Shown: positions 41,888 through 51,433 of the stretch, piece by piece
How positions within the stretch are numbered: the first letter of the stretch is position 1
How the letters are laid out: each line of letters starts with the position of its first letter
DNA from: Hirsutella rhossiliensis
Lineage: Eukaryota; Ascomycota; Sordariomycetes; Hypocreales; Ophiocordycipitaceae
Length of the DNA: 64,000 nt
Direction of reading: 5' to 3'
Assembly: GCF_020360975.1 (NCBI RefSeq)
Contig: NW_025408669.1
Span: 1,426,001 to 1,490,000 of the forward strand
The notes under the pieces: generated by a model
Seen by the model: only the letters and a program-made list of their open reading frames with translations
The model's database searches: none
What the model was told of the DNA's origin: nothing
Translations under genes and position numbers: made by a program

Positions 41888-41896
41888 GTTGGCTGC
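41888..41896. repeat. Target-site duplication, right copy
   Basis: GTTGGCTGC directly follows the right inverted repeat, matching 38641-38649. Confidence 0.9.
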
Positions 41897-42057
41897 TGGA
41901 GCTTGACTAAGCAGCCGGGAACCAGTTCAGGTTTTTCCCCAACCGGAAGCCAGCTTTGTTGATGCAGGCAGGCCAGGTGTTGGCGACGGAAACACATACT
42001 GTACTGCTCCTGAGTGATGCTCGCAAGCTGCCTACCAAAGTTGACTCCAACGCTTAA

Positions 42058-42075
42058 GTACTGTAATTACAGTAC
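42058..42075. promoter_or_regulatory. 18-bp palindrome with GTAATTAC core upstream of cutC
   Basis: GTACTGTAATTACAGTAC is its own reverse complement. The central octamer GTAATTAC recurs at about 46871, 47541 and 48801. It may be a dimeric factor site or a relic of a dispersed repeat; function is unknown. Confidence 0.45.
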
Positions 42076-42105
42076 CTTTGATTCAGGACCAAGACGCAAA
42101 CTCAC

Positions 42106-42110
42106 CCAAT
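42106..42110 (+). promoter_or_regulatory. CCAAT box upstream of cutC
   Basis: CCCAATCAGAG lies about 225 nt upstream of the cutC ATG, matching the CCAATCA consensus bound by the HAP/CBC complex in filamentous fungi. Confidence 0.4.
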
Positions 42111-42333
42111 CAGAGACAAGTGACAATCCGACAGCTTCCAGGGCAAATGCGGGGCTCCAAGCTCACCCATCTTATCTATCTTATCTCCTCGACCCAAGCT
42201 CCCCCTCCCCCACCTTTTCTCACGACAACATCACGTCCCTCCACCATCGGCATCATCATCATCACCACTGCACCACGCTTTTCTATCCTCGTCGTACAAT
42301 TACACCCCTCAGAACCCACCTGTACCACCGACC

Positions 42334-43263
42334 ATGGTTACCCGCCGCCCCAAGGCCCGCCGCATGCCCCTCGAGGTCGCCGTCTTCTCCGGCCAGGCCG
42401 CCCTCCAAGCCCAGCTCCTCGGCGCCGAGCGCGTCGAGCTCAACAGCCCCGGCTCCTACGCCCTTGGCGGTCTCACCCCGCCCGTCGACGAGCTCGTCCG
42501 CGTCTCTGCCCGTCTCTCCATCCCCGTCCACGTCATGATCCGCTCCCGCCCCGCCCCCGCCGACGGGCGCCCGGACTTTGTCTACGGCCCTCGCGATCTT
42601 GCCCGCATGATCCTCGCCATCTGTCGCTTCAAGGCCTCCGGCGTCATGGACCCCGTGAGGGGCGATCGTTTTGTCTTGGGTGCTCTTCGCGAGGTCGACG
42701 AACAGGACGATGACGGCAGTGACTTTGGCATCGACGACGACCAAGAGCACCATGACGACGCCCATGACAGCGACGCTGACAGCACCCGCCCCCGCAAGCG
42801 TCTCGTCATCGACGAGACCATCTGCGAGGCCCTCGTCGAGGTCTCCAAGCCCTTTGGCTGCGTCTTCCACCGCGCCTTCGACCCCATCGCCGCCTCCTCC
42901 CCGCGCCGCTGCGCCCACGCCCTCGAGCGCCTCGCCCTCCTCGGCTTCGACGCCCTCCTCACCGCCGGCGGCCCGGCCGGCTCCTGCTGTGACAAGCCCA
43001 ACGTCGACACCGTCGACCACCTGTGCCACCGCATGGCCGGCCGCCTCCCGCTCATTGTCGGCGGCGGCCTGCGCAGCCACAACGTCGCCCGCGCCGCCGC
43101 CCAGCTCGCCGTCTACGCCAACGGCGACGGCGACGCCCGGGACTCGCCCGTCTGGTTCCACACTGCCGCCGTCAAGACCATTGATGGATTTCACACCGAG
43201 GACCTCGACCTCGACGAGCTCCACGACCTGCTTGTCCAGCTCGGCCACATCGAGCCGGCCTAG
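42334..43263 (+). CDS. cutC: CutC-family copper homeostasis protein
   Basis: An intronless gene of 309 codons. CutC proteins adopt a TIM-barrel fold and are associated with copper tolerance, though their biochemical reaction is unsettled. Conserved blocks: LEVAVFSGQAALQAQLLGAE with RVELNS, GGLTPP, IPVHVMIRSRP, DLARMILAICRFKASGVMDP then RFVLGAL, CGCVFHRAFDP-like CVFHRAFDPIA, FDALLTAGGPA, and LIVGGGLRSHNV. An acidic, His-containing insert (residues about 125-150, DDDQEHHDDAHDSD) interrupts the barrel and is absent from bacterial CutC; it could bind metal but is low-complexity. Its right neighbour is convergent. The start at 42334 follows a pyrimidine-rich leader and has a CCATGG context. Confidence 0.9.
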   Translation: MVTRRPKARRMPLEVAVFSGQAALQAQLLGAERVELNSPGSYALGGLTPPVDELVRVSARLSIPVHVMIRSRPAPADGRPDFVYGPRDLARMILAICRFKASGVMDPVRGDRFVLGALREVDEQDDDGSDFGIDDDQEHHDDAHDSDADSTRPRKRLVIDETICEALVEVSKPFGCVFHRAFDPIAASSPRRCAHALERLALLGFDALLTAGGPAGSCCDKPNVDTVDHLCHRMAGRLPLIVGGGLRSHNVARAAAQLAVYANGDGDARDSPVWFHTAAVKTIDGFHTEDLDLDELHDLLVQLGHIEPA

Positions 43264-44385
43264 AAGGACCCGGCTGGCCACTGGATGAAGCACTACGGCC
43301 CAGGTTCGCACTAGCCATCCACACCCCTCTCCACACCCCTCAGACAAGAAAAGAAAGAGATGGAATCAAAAGAAAAGAAGGAAACCACGACAGAAGCACC
43401 TTGGACACGCAACGGTGCACCTCCTACCTTGCACAGACTACTCCCTCATCTTTATCATTTTCTTGGCTAACATCCTTGTCCTCGCTCCCTCTTCCCCCCT
43501 TTCCCCCGACTCTCCAGGCCATCTTCGCCGCATCAACTCGGCGCCCGTCGGCGGCTTCGGCCTCTACGCCAACACCGGCTTCGCCGTTGATCTCGTCCTC
43601 TTCCCCACCTACTTCGCGGCCATTGTCGTCCCTGGCCCGCTGCGCGACCTCCCGCCCCGCCCCGCCACGGCTGCCCTCTTCTCGCACGTCGGCAGCGACC
43701 TGCCCGAGGAGCTTTGCTGATGCCGGGCGCGCGCGCGCACATGTGGATGCGGCATATTGAGTGGTAAGTGTCAGGAACCCCCCCCCTCCCCCCCCGCCCT
43801 CTTTGCTCCTGGCTCGTGCTTCAAAGATCGATCTCTTATTGACATGTCTCGAGGCCTCCCGCCTTTCAACACTCTTCTCTTCTTGTTATATGATTATTTT
43901 GGGTCTCGTTTAGGAGATCGAGACATGACACTAGGATTCGTCTGGGAACTTGGCTGAACGACGCCCAAAGAAGTTGGCAAGATGGCCCGGACGCATGGAA
44001 ACACGGCACAGGGCTTGTCTGTGAGAGGGAATTTCGCTGTTTGCTCGTCGTCTCCTCACGTTGTTGCGAGGCGAGCTCGGCTTGGCCGAGACGACAAGCC
44101 CCAGAAGCGGCCGGTTTCCCCAACACAGCTCGTCTCTATCCTGAATCTCCCTGCTGCAACGCCCTGGTCCCTTGCCGCCTGCGTCCCTGCAGATGCATAA
44201 TTATCGAATCGTCCCATCATCAGTATCATCCGGCTCAACTCCAATCTTTTGGTGTCCATTCCCAAAATCTTGAAGGGAAGGCGTAAAACTAAAAACTCCC
44301 AACCTCAAGGCGCCCGCAATGTAACAAAGATGTTAAAAAAAGAGCCAGGTCCGGCTTCCCACTGGACCCCCAGCCACGCCAGCAC
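43264..44385. other. Convergent intergenic region between cutC and alkaline phosphatase
   Basis: About 1.1 kb. The left part contains a short stretch with coding-like composition (listed separately). The remainder is AT-richer and shows no gene. Confidence 0.5.
43520..43720 (+). other. Short coding-like stretch, possible exon or gene remnant
   Basis: A frame ending at a TGA at 43718-43720 reads HLRRINSAPVGGFGLYANTG, a hydrophobic middle, and ends SHVGSDLPEELC. Its third positions are strongly C-ended, like the real genes nearby. It is preceded by CTCTCCAG, a plausible 3' splice site, but no ATG-bearing upstream exon is evident (the frame opens with GTG at 43415). It might be a 3' exon of an alternative cutC transcript, a remnant, or chance. 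I recognise no family. Confidence 0.25.
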
Positions 44386-46651
44386 TTAGTATGCGGCGCC
44401 CCTCTCGTCGGCCTTGGTCTCGTGGTGCGGGTCGTGGCAGTTCTTGCGTGCCAGGCCCAAGCAGTTGGCGATCTTGTAGAAGATGTCGACGTTGTTGAAG
44501 GTGCCGCCAAACGTCTCCTGACAGGGCCCCATGGCATAGAGGGGCACGTCGGTCAGGGAGTGCACGCCCTGGGGCTCGTTGGTGGGCAGCGTGCCGTTGA
44601 TGACGATGCCGTCGGGTGCGTCCTTGGGGTTGACGTAGTACTCGCCGCCGACCTGGACGGCCGCCTCGCGGGGGCCCGCCTTGTGGACCCGGTAGTCTTC
44701 GCGGCGGTCGGGCGCGGCGCCGGGGCCGGCGGCAATGGCGAAGCGCGGCTCCCAGTTGACGGGGAAGTTGGGGCCGGTGCCGTAGTCGACGTCCGGGACC
44801 TCTTCCGTGTAGTGCGACAGGCCTGACTTCTCGTAGACGCCAATGGCGTTGCGCTTGGCTCGGTCGTCTTTCTGGGCGGCAATGTACTTGGTGTCGGCGG
44901 AGCCCCAGACGCTGCGGCAGTGTTAGCGCGTCGCCATGGCTGCCAAGGCAAAGCTTCATCGAGGGACAACCAGCGTCTCTTTAAGCAAGGGAAAGGGAGG
45001 CCCACTCAAAACCGTGGCCGTGGTCGGCTGTGACAATGATGAGCGTCTCGTTGAGAATGCCCATCTTGTCCAGCTTCTTGACGGTGGCGCGGACCGTGTC
45101 GTCGAGCTCGAGGAGGTCGCCGAGGGCGCGGTCATAGTCGAGAGCGTGCATCTGCTTGTCGATCGAGGCAGCCTCGGACATGAGGAAGAAACCCTCGTTG
45201 CCGCCGCGCTCGTGCAAAACGTCGACGGCCTTGAGCGTCATGTCCTTGAGCCCGGGGAGATCGAGGGCAGGCTCCTTGCCGCCCTTGGGGCTATTCTTGA
45301 AGTCCTTGAGGTTGCTAGGATAAATGTTGCGGTCCAGCCAGACAGGCATGACACCCTGGCAGAAGACGCCGAGGGCCCTCTTGGTGGGGTCGGCGGCGAG
45401 CAGCGCCGTCTTGTTGAGGCTGACGGTGTAGTCCCTGTCGGCAAACTCGGCGTAGTAGTCCCTGCCCTCGTAAGAGGTCTTGCCGGGGTAAAAGTGCTCG
45501 GCGCCGCCGCCAAAGTAAACGTCGGGGCCCTCGTGCTGGGTCCACGTGTAGTTGGTGAGACCATTCAGAGCCTGGTCGATGAGCGGAGCGTACTCGGAGC
45601 GCGCGCGGGTATGGGCAGTGAGGGCAATGGGAGTGGCGTCGGCCAAGAAGGCGGTCGAAACGGCACCCCAGGCTCCTCGCTGGGCAATGGGCATCAGTCA
45701 GTCGGGCGATCAGAGGCCTGCCAAGAGGGAAGGGGGACCAACGCGGACGCGGCGGAAGATTTCGACAATGGTCTCGACCTTGGGGTCATCGAACTTGTCG
45801 GGGGACGAGTCGGCGTGAACGCTGGCGGACAATGTCAGCGAGTCTCTCAACGAAGCCAAGCAAGCCGGGGGAGAGGCACCCCATGGCGTTGACGGTGCTC
45901 TTGTGGCCCGAGTACAGAGCCGACGCCGAGTTGGCCGAGTCGGTAATGTAGCTGTCAATCGAGTGCGTCATCTGGTGGCCGACGACGGGGAACTCGTCCA
46001 TCTTCATGCGCGTTTGGTATTTGCCGTTGATGCTCTTGTGCCCGAGGAGACGGGCCGCGGTGATCTGTGTGCGTGTGAGCAAGCGGGGCCGTCCATGTCA
46101 ACCAAGGCGCCGCGTACCATGTTCGTGGTCATGCCGTCGCCAATGAAGAAGATGACATTCTTTGCCTTTTGGGTCTCGGCCAGGGGACGGACGATCCACT
46201 CGGCGGTCGTCTTCTTATCGTTGTAGTATTGCAGGGTGACGGTATACTTGCCGGGCTCGTTGAGGGCGAGCTTGCGGTAGACGTTGGAGGCGACGTTGAC
46301 GAGCGAGGGCGTCTTGGTGTCCTCCGCAAAGAGATCCTCGTACCACTTGAACTGCCATTGCTCGAGCTTGGGCTGTTGTACGGCGAAGAACTTGGCCACG
46401 TCCTGGGGCTTGCCGCCGTCCTTGGCAATGGTCAACTTGAAATGGTGGTCAGGCTTGCCATTGTACGCCGCCTCGGAGCCGTTGACGGGAGCGTGGACCT
46501 CGACACGCAGGTCAAAGAGCTGGCCGGGCAGAAAGTCGCTCTGGTCGGGCGGCAGGACACAGCCGAGGGTGGGACATGTTCCGAGGCGCTGGTAGGTGGT
46601 GGCCGAGACGGCGGACAGCGAGGCGGCGATGCTGAGGACGGCGAGCTTCAT
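44386..46651 (-). CDS. Secreted or vacuolar alkaline phosphatase
   Basis: Five exons, 46651-46118, 46064-45880, 45821-45743, 45679-45006 and 44911-44386, encode 665 residues. The enzyme hydrolyses phosphomonoesters at alkaline pH to release phosphate. A classic signal peptide MKLAVLSIAASLSAVSA opens the protein. About 145 residues of unassigned N-terminal domain precede the metal-binding FFIGDGMTT (about 169-177). The nucleophile is Ser221 in ITDSANSASALYSGHKS. Later metal-ligand blocks include SEAASIDKQMHALDYDRAL and IIVTADHGHGFD, the latter crossing the last intron. Several N-x-S/T sites fit a secreted glycoprotein. Catalytic residues are intact. A purine microsatellite lies about 80-170 nt upstream of the ATG. 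Whether it is extracellular or vacuolar cannot be told from sequence. Confidence 0.93.
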
Positions 46652-46732
46652 GGTGTCCTGGGCGTCGGTCGCGAGGCGGGTGAGTCGTCACGGGTATGAG
46701 AGAGAGGCGAGTAGAGGAGAAGAAAAAGGAAA

Positions 46733-46783
46733 AGAGAGGGAGAGGGAGAGGGAGAGGGAGAGGGAGAGGGGAGAGAGGAAGAC

Positions 46784-46823
<40 letters not shown>
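46733..46823. repeat. Purine microsatellite: GAGAGG units then GA run
   Basis: About 90 nt of almost pure purine on the plus strand, interrupted by one C at 46783. The left part is a GAGAGG hexamer-like repeat; the right part is a pure GA run of about 37 nt. Confidence 0.85.
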
Positions 46824-46824
<1 letters not shown>

Positions 46825-48570
46825 CTTGCCGCTTGCCTGCAGGCTAAGAGGTGCTTTATTAGCCAGGTACAGTAATTACAGGCCAGGCCAGGAACGCCAA
46901 CGGAAGCAGCCGATATGATAGTTCGTCCTCGTCGATGCCTTGGGGCGGTTATCGCCGCCACGTCGGCCATGGCGTCGCGATTGGCTGCCCACTTGGCACA
47001 TGAGGGCAGCAATATCGGCATCCTTGGGGCGCGCCGCCTCGAGTGACGCGATGCCCTGTCATCACCACCACGTGCCGGCGCCAACCGCTGCGGTGGGCAA
47101 GCGGAGCAAAAGTTGTTGAGAAGATGCTTGTGCAGGGATTTGCCCGTTGGTTCTGCCGTCGGGGCGGTTTGCGAGGTCCTCGGCGACCCATGACGCTGGC
47201 ATGTGTATCCAGAACAGAAGCTTACTCCAGTCTTCGGTGGCTGCCCACGTACCCTATACTTGGTCATCCCAAGTCGTGATGGAGGGTCGGATGCAGCAGC
47301 CAACCAGCCCAGCTCCACCATTTCCTGCACGCAACCTACTGTTGTACCTTAGATTATCCCCACACAGCCAAGGTCCGTCCCCGCCTGCAGAAGAAGCTTG
47401 CCTGGCTCTCTAGACCCACCGGGGGTACAGAGTAACTTACAGGCGGCGCTTTGCAGGCGGGTCTCTCACGTCGCCCACCCACAGCACATTTGTGCAGCGC
47501 AAAATTACGAATGAAATGCGGCATATTACTGTAGGCGGATGTAATTACAGACGCAACTGGCTCGAGCCTTGAAGGATGCCATGTCATCTACAGGCACAGC
47601 ACTCACGCGCACGAGTCTGGGGCAGACGACTCTGTCAGACTCTGTCATGGCATCTGCGGGCATGTCTGGTGATTCAAGTCACCCTCATCCAGCCGACCGA
47701 GGAGGAAACATGAGCAGCTTGATCAAGATGGCGATCCTTGGCCTTGACATAGGCGTCCAAGTACCGGTATGCTGCAGGGTTGGCAGTCGGCAAGTTGTTG
47801 CTGATATCAGTCTCCTTGTACAATATCATACGGACTGCACGATGAGCTCATTTGCTCGAGCGAATCATCTAAGTTGAGCGCAGATGGCATGGCTTGCAAG
47901 CCACGTCCATGGGACACCGCAGCACCTGGCTATGCTGACCCACGGCGAGTTCCATGTCTACATTTCCTCCTCTACAAGCAAAGCCCTTGCTTGCCCCCTC
48001 GGTCCGAAGAAATGGCATTTGTACACACTCGACGTTGGCACGGGACTCTGCCACCTCTCCCAAGCTGAAGGACGTCGATGATAAGTAGGTAGATGAACCC
48101 TCTGCGACCTGACGCGGGAGCCGGTGCGTAAACGTCGTTACCTTACCCGAGGGAACAGAAACAGGGCCTACCTGGCCTGGAAAAGACATCCAAAATTGGT
48201 AGCTCCTCTCTGAAGAGCGGTGTCATCCTTAGTGCAGGGGCCATGCTACTATAGACATTGTTAGCATCTACGATTGAGGCACCGCACATCTTCTGCCTGA
48301 AATACTGTTAGGCTCCCTGCCCACAATGAAATGCTCATCTGGATTGGAAAGGCACTGACATCTTTGAAATAGACCGACTTGCCCAGAGGCGGTGATTTGC
48401 GCAACAGTTTGAGGTTATAGCCAGAGCTGCTGCACTGGAAGCTTTGGGGGAGCGCGCCGCTAATGCAGGGCAGTCTTCGTTGGTCCGATTCGAGATACGT
48501 ACGTACTCGGTAGCTTCTCCACGATTGAACCAAAGACGATGCACGTCATGCCCCGTCTGGACAGAGCTCG

Positions 48571-48609
48571 CCCCAGGCCACTGCCCCAGGCCACTGCCCC
48601 AGGCCACTG
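48571..48609. repeat. Three perfect 13-bp tandem repeats
   Basis: CCCCAGGCCACTG occurs three times head to tail, followed by a related GCGCTGAAGG duplication up to about 48651. Confidence 0.85.
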
Positions 48610-49349
48610 CCCCTGGAGAAGCGCTGAAGGCCCCTGGGGAGGCGCTGAAGGAATAAGTAGTACGTTCCGACAATCCTTCGGCAGGACCGCCCGACTTGTG
48701 CACCGCCTTGACGCCTCATCGGCGGCATCCGGCCTCGAAATTGGTAGAGTCTGGATCCTCTTCCAGTCCAGAGCAAATGTACTCGTACATGTATTGTACT
48801 GTAATTACATGACTTACACGCATAACGTATCAAGAGCTCGGCAAGCAGCCGTTCGCCGCCCCCGTGCGCCGTGTCGACCGCCCATTCGCAAGCCGTATCC
48901 GGGCATCCGGCCGGCCCTGGCCCTGCCCCCCTGGCCCTGCCCCCGGTGAGGTATTTATTTCCGGACCCCGTTTCCTCGCTACATCATTTACCTGTTCCAC
49001 GGCAACTGAGTTTGTCCTTGGCATGGAACAGTATATCAGCCTCTATCGAAGTATAGGTCTATAGTATTCGCACATATGTGCTCAGCCCTCTGTTGGTATC
49101 CTCTGCGTCCCCAGTCCCTCACCGCACATGTTCGAATAGAGTAGCACGCCGAAGGCAGTCCAATCCTCCTCGGTCCCGTCGACCAATCAATAGCCGCGCC
49201 TCAGTCCGCCGCATAAGCAAGCCCGGTCTGGCAGCGGCATTAATAGCTCAACCAGGCCTTCACGTCTTTACAGGGCCGTCAAGTCGTCATCTCGCATGTC
49301 CCAGACTGTCCTGAACCCACGTCCTTTGGGCTCCATCCGCCCACCCGCG

Positions 49350-50732
49350 TCACGCAGGCTCGGCCACCTTGGCCTCGAAATCCGTCCAGCTCGGCTTGTT
49401 CATCCTCTCCTGCGCAGCCTCGCTCTTGAAGTGATAGCCCCTCGCCCGCGGTCTTTCCCCAGACCCCTCCGGTAGTTCGGGCTCGTATGCCGTCCGGAAC
49501 CGTTGCCTGTCTTGCTCAAACTCGCCCACTCCATTGCCCAGGCTGCGCCGAACGCCCGCAAAGAACTCGCCGAAGACGTGCTGGTTGTGGATCTGGAGCA
49601 GCACCCAGCCCAGCATCTCCTTGGCGTTGAGCAGATGGTGCAGATAGGCGCGGTGGTGGCTCGTGCAGGCATAGCATTGGCAGCCCTCGAGCAGCGGCGT
49701 TACTGATGTGCTGTGTTCCGGCGACCACATGTCCACGCCCAACGACAGCGTCTCGGTGGCTGCTGGCGGCGGAAAGGTAAAGACGAGCGCGACTCCCGCG
49801 TCGGACACGCTGTTGACAAAGGGTATCGCGCAAAGATCGACCCCGAGGGCAACCTGGCGCAGCACCTCGTGCGGCGTCCTCGGAGCGTTCAGGGACAGCC
49901 TTGGCAGGGGTGCCAGCGGGCTGTAGCTGGCGAGCTCCGGAAGGATGTTGACGTCGTAAATGGCCAGCCCGGACAACTCGTCTGCCACGTCCTCGGCGAG
50001 GTGCCTGAGATAGTCCCACTGGATCGGGTGCTCGACGGGAAGCACGGGGGCAAAGAGGGAAATGCCGAGCTCGTCCAGTCGCTCGCGGCCACCAACGTGC
50101 TGCAGGAATTCATCCACCCACGTCTCGGTCCGTTCGACCATCCTGAAGAGCTTCTTGGAGGCCGGGGTGGCGCTCGTGTGCAGCGCATCGCCCAACGCGA
50201 CAACCACATCTGGCTGCAGCGTCTCGACGGCCGACGCAAACTGCGGGACGGTCAAGCCTGTGTATCCCGTCGAGGTGAGAAGGCTGACGGTCTTTACACC
50301 GTTTCCCATGGGGGTCATGACGGGCGGGCAGCGCCGGGCCGCCAGTATCGTCGTCCTATCCGGCGGCAGGGATGTGAAGCTGTGGAAGCGGCCATGGTCT
50401 CCCGCGGGGGAGTTGTATATCGGAGGCTCCTTTTTCTCAATGACTTGCGGGAGAGGTCAGCCGCGGGCCGCGCCCGAGACGGTTGAAGCCAACTCACAGT
50501 CCTCGAGCGCCAAGTAAGCTGCGCCCACCGTCGTGTGCTTGCTCAGGTTGTCCGGGGTGAGATGAGGCACGGCTCCTCGCGACGTAACGGCCGTGTAGTT
50601 GGGCGTCTCGATGACGCGACGGCCCGGGAGAGCGAGTCGACCGAGACGGGCTGCGCAGCCGTTTGTGGCCGGCGAGCTCAGTAGCTGAAACGTCTTTCCG
50701 AGACGCATGTCGGAGGAGTCTTGGCTGGTCAT
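49350..50732 (-). CDS. qtrt2: Queuine tRNA-ribosyltransferase accessory subunit 2 (QTRT2)
   Basis: Two exons, 50732-50498 and 50443-49350, encode 442 residues. QTRT2 is the non-catalytic partner of the TGT enzyme that inserts queuine at position 34 of GUN-anticodon tRNAs; in animals it sits on the outer mitochondrial membrane. The zinc site is the CXCX2C cluster in GCQCYACTSHHRAYLHHLL followed by a His about 26 residues on. TGT-fold blocks include RVIETPNYTAVTSRGAVPHL, PDVVVALGD and LAIYDVNILPELASY. The catalytic Asp-containing motif of TGT is not conserved, consistent with the accessory subunit. The intron ends in AAG, the third such acceptor in this window; only that junction gives LEDFIEKKEPPIYNSPAGD. 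The catalytic TGT should lie elsewhere in the genome. Confidence 0.9.
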
Positions 50733-51433
50733 CGCGACGTGTCCATCAAGGACAGTGTTTGGAATTGGATGGTAGCCGAGTTGGGTTGTTGGATGGAGAA
50801 ATTCGACTGCTGCATCGAGAGAGGCCTGCGTCTCCGACTGCGTGTTCCAAAGGGTGGCATGAACGTTGGTCTGACCATCGAACTTCGCTCATCTCAGGCC
50901 ATTGACAAGCATCGCCGACGACCGCTGGGCAGAAAAAAGTAAGACTGAAGATGTGAGTGCGCGTGCCATGCAGCCCGCACTGTGAAGCGGCCGAGGTTCT
51001 TCCGGGCCCGAGCACTCCTTCAACGCCGACCAATGGCGTCGATGGCTGTTGGCCGGATGCGTCGATACGAACTCACTCCCCTCGAAGCGCGGCAAAAGGC
51101 GACCCTGTCCTCACAATATTACACAGTCTCCAGAGCACCTCTACGTGGACAATGGCCAGCTCGTCATCCCAATCTTGAGTGAGACATGGAGCAAGGGAGG
51201 GAGGCGGAGGGAGACGAACTAAACCTCAACGTTGGCACTATAATTGGCCGCCAGCTCCTCCGTCAGCACGCAGAAATCCATCGCCGAAACACTTTCCAGA
51301 CCAAACCAGACGCATCCGTATTGCGCAGCCTCTTGCTGACCCACACTCGTCCCGAGCCGGCACGGACCCTGGCTCCCTCTCTTGCCCCCGTCGTCGTGCT
51401 CTCTCCCCTTGTCTCTCTCGTGTCGCCATCATC
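50733..51433. other. Divergent promoter region, no gene seen
   Basis: About 700 nt lies between the QTRT2-like start and the LCCL-protein start. The rightward frame is open to 51179 upstream of the chosen ATG, but that stretch is Arg/Pro-rich without homology and is treated as leader. Confidence 0.55.

Larger units (their letters stand above)
41897..42333. other. Promoter region of cutC between transposon and start codon
   Basis: About 440 nt. It contains an 18-bp palindrome, a CCAAT box and a pyrimidine-rich leader before the cutC ATG. No gene is seen. Confidence 0.55.
46652..49349. other. Long intergenic region, no gene seen
   Basis: About 2.7 kb between the alkaline phosphatase start and the 3' end of the QTRT2-like gene. 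It contains a purine microsatellite, three copies of the GTAATTAC octamer, a 13-bp tandem repeat and CCCTGG-rich DNA near 48910-48945. Frames such as 47569-47877 (plus) and 47869-48189 (minus) have no codon bias or recognisable motif, so I do not call them genes. Confidence 0.5.

Noticed and set aside
42283..43347. Minus-strand frame of 354 codons opposite cutC
   Set aside because: Val/Gly/Asp-rich antisense shadow; CutC blocks on the plus strand are clear.
47569..48189. Two short frames (plus 102 codons, minus 106 codons) in the 2.7-kb gap
   Set aside because: No codon bias, family motif or splice structure; expected by chance.
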